Shown piece after piece: positions 63,701 through 64,000 of a DNA stretch of 64,000 nt. The stretch is from Ensifer oleiphilus. Lineage in GTDB: Bacteria; Pseudomonadota; Alphaproteobacteria; Rhizobiales; Rhizobiaceae. The stretch's first letter is position 1. Every line of letters starts with the position of its first letter. The DNA lies in the NCBI RefSeq assembly GCF_013371465.1, contig NZ_JABWDU010000003.1:186001-250000 (forward strand). Reading direction: 5' to 3'. Under the pieces are notes generated by a model. That model was not told where the DNA came from. It made no database searches and saw nothing but the letters and a program-made list of their open reading frames with translations. Position numbers and translations under genes: made by a program.

Positions 63701-64000
63701 ATGGCGATGGCGTATCTCGTTGGACGTATCAAGCGTAACCAGGTCGATCGTGCGTATCGTCTGATCGAAGCCGTCGACTCTCCGGTCGATCCGGAGCAGT
63801 GGCGAAGCTTTTGCATCCGCCAACTCAATCGTCGCTTCATGTCCTCCTCACCACGTGACGTGATCACCGTCGAAAACTCCCTTGGCTACATCCAAGGCGT
63901 CAGTATCGCCTATCCGGGAAACGACGCGGGTTAGGGCATACCCTCGACGTGCCCGTCTTCGTGGTCGCGACCGTGTCAGACACTGCCGGGGTTTCCAGCG
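63701..64000 (+). pseudogene. Second GNAT-like copy, frameshifted, continues past the window
   Basis: The ATG at 63701 begins MAMAYLVGRIKRNQVDRAYRLI, near-identical to the gene at 27939. After SIAYPGNDAG the intact copy reads GGGTTATGGGCAT but this copy reads GGGTTAGGGCAT (near 63930): one T is missing, giving an immediate TAG stop at 63932-63934. Beyond it the similarity continues in another frame (CTCGACGTGCCCGT, GTGTCAGACACTGCC) to the window end. It is most likely a recent loss, or an assembly error at the same base. The truncated product would keep 77 residues and lose the GNAT-like core. Confidence 0.8.

Overview
The window looks like accessory DNA, perhaps a plasmid or chromid, of a Rhizobiaceae alphaproteobacterium (Rhizobium, Sinorhizobium/Ensifer or a close relative). 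Grounds are the high GC, an oxygen-sensing hybrid FixL with an OmpR-type regulator and a FixK protein, a BigR sulfide module, and many ABC and tripartite carbohydrate-acid transport genes. No rRNA, tRNA, CRISPR array, transposase or replication origin was seen.

Left part (1-18 kb): a minus-strand catabolic operon holds a DhaK-type kinase (cut by the window edge), a TIM-barrel enzyme, a TctABC tripartite transporter and a PdxA-type dehydrogenase. A divergent GntR/FCD repressor sits beside it. This probably handles a branched or four-carbon acid sugar; the apionate/erythrulose route is my best guess. Next comes a translationally coupled pair: a FecR-TPR-outer-membrane-barrel fusion and a CHASE2 adenylate cyclase. 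A complete livJHMGF operon follows, then a DUF4105 membrane protein.

Central and right parts (19.5-64 kb) are the most distinctive. At 28.4-31.9 kb lies an oxygen-signalling cassette: an FxkR-like response regulator, FixK, and a heme-PAS hybrid FixL. The FixK promoter carries a tandem OmpR-type site (GTTACA-N4-GTCACA). Near-perfect FixK/FNR boxes (TTGAY-N4-RTCAA) recur in front of flanking genes: CYTH/DUF2252/SulP, an MscS channel, a 105-residue orphan, a GNAT-like protein, a flavin-binding/BON pair, a GNAT, a two-domain Usp with a metal P1B-ATPase, a VIT transporter, and a degenerate ornithine carbamoyltransferase with a metallo-beta-lactamase ribonuclease. I read the region as a microaerobic-response island with its sensor and regulator inside it and its targets on both sides.

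Interleaved are modules without such a box. They include a divergent PepSY/two-component and PepSY/cytochrome b561 locus, a Tat-exported 5'-nucleotidase, an orphan HisKA_2 kinase, and an FeS-photolyase/SDR/CFA-synthase set. A BigR persulfide-response locus (1-Cys peroxiredoxin, BigR, Blh persulfide dioxygenase, two YeeE-type proteins, TauE exporter) has a perfect AT-rich operator. An FMN-dependent glutamate-synthase-like enzyme and a Nudix hydrolase follow. The window ends in a frameshifted second copy of the GNAT-like gene at 27.9 kb.

All assignments come from reading sequence and remembered family motifs; no search was run.
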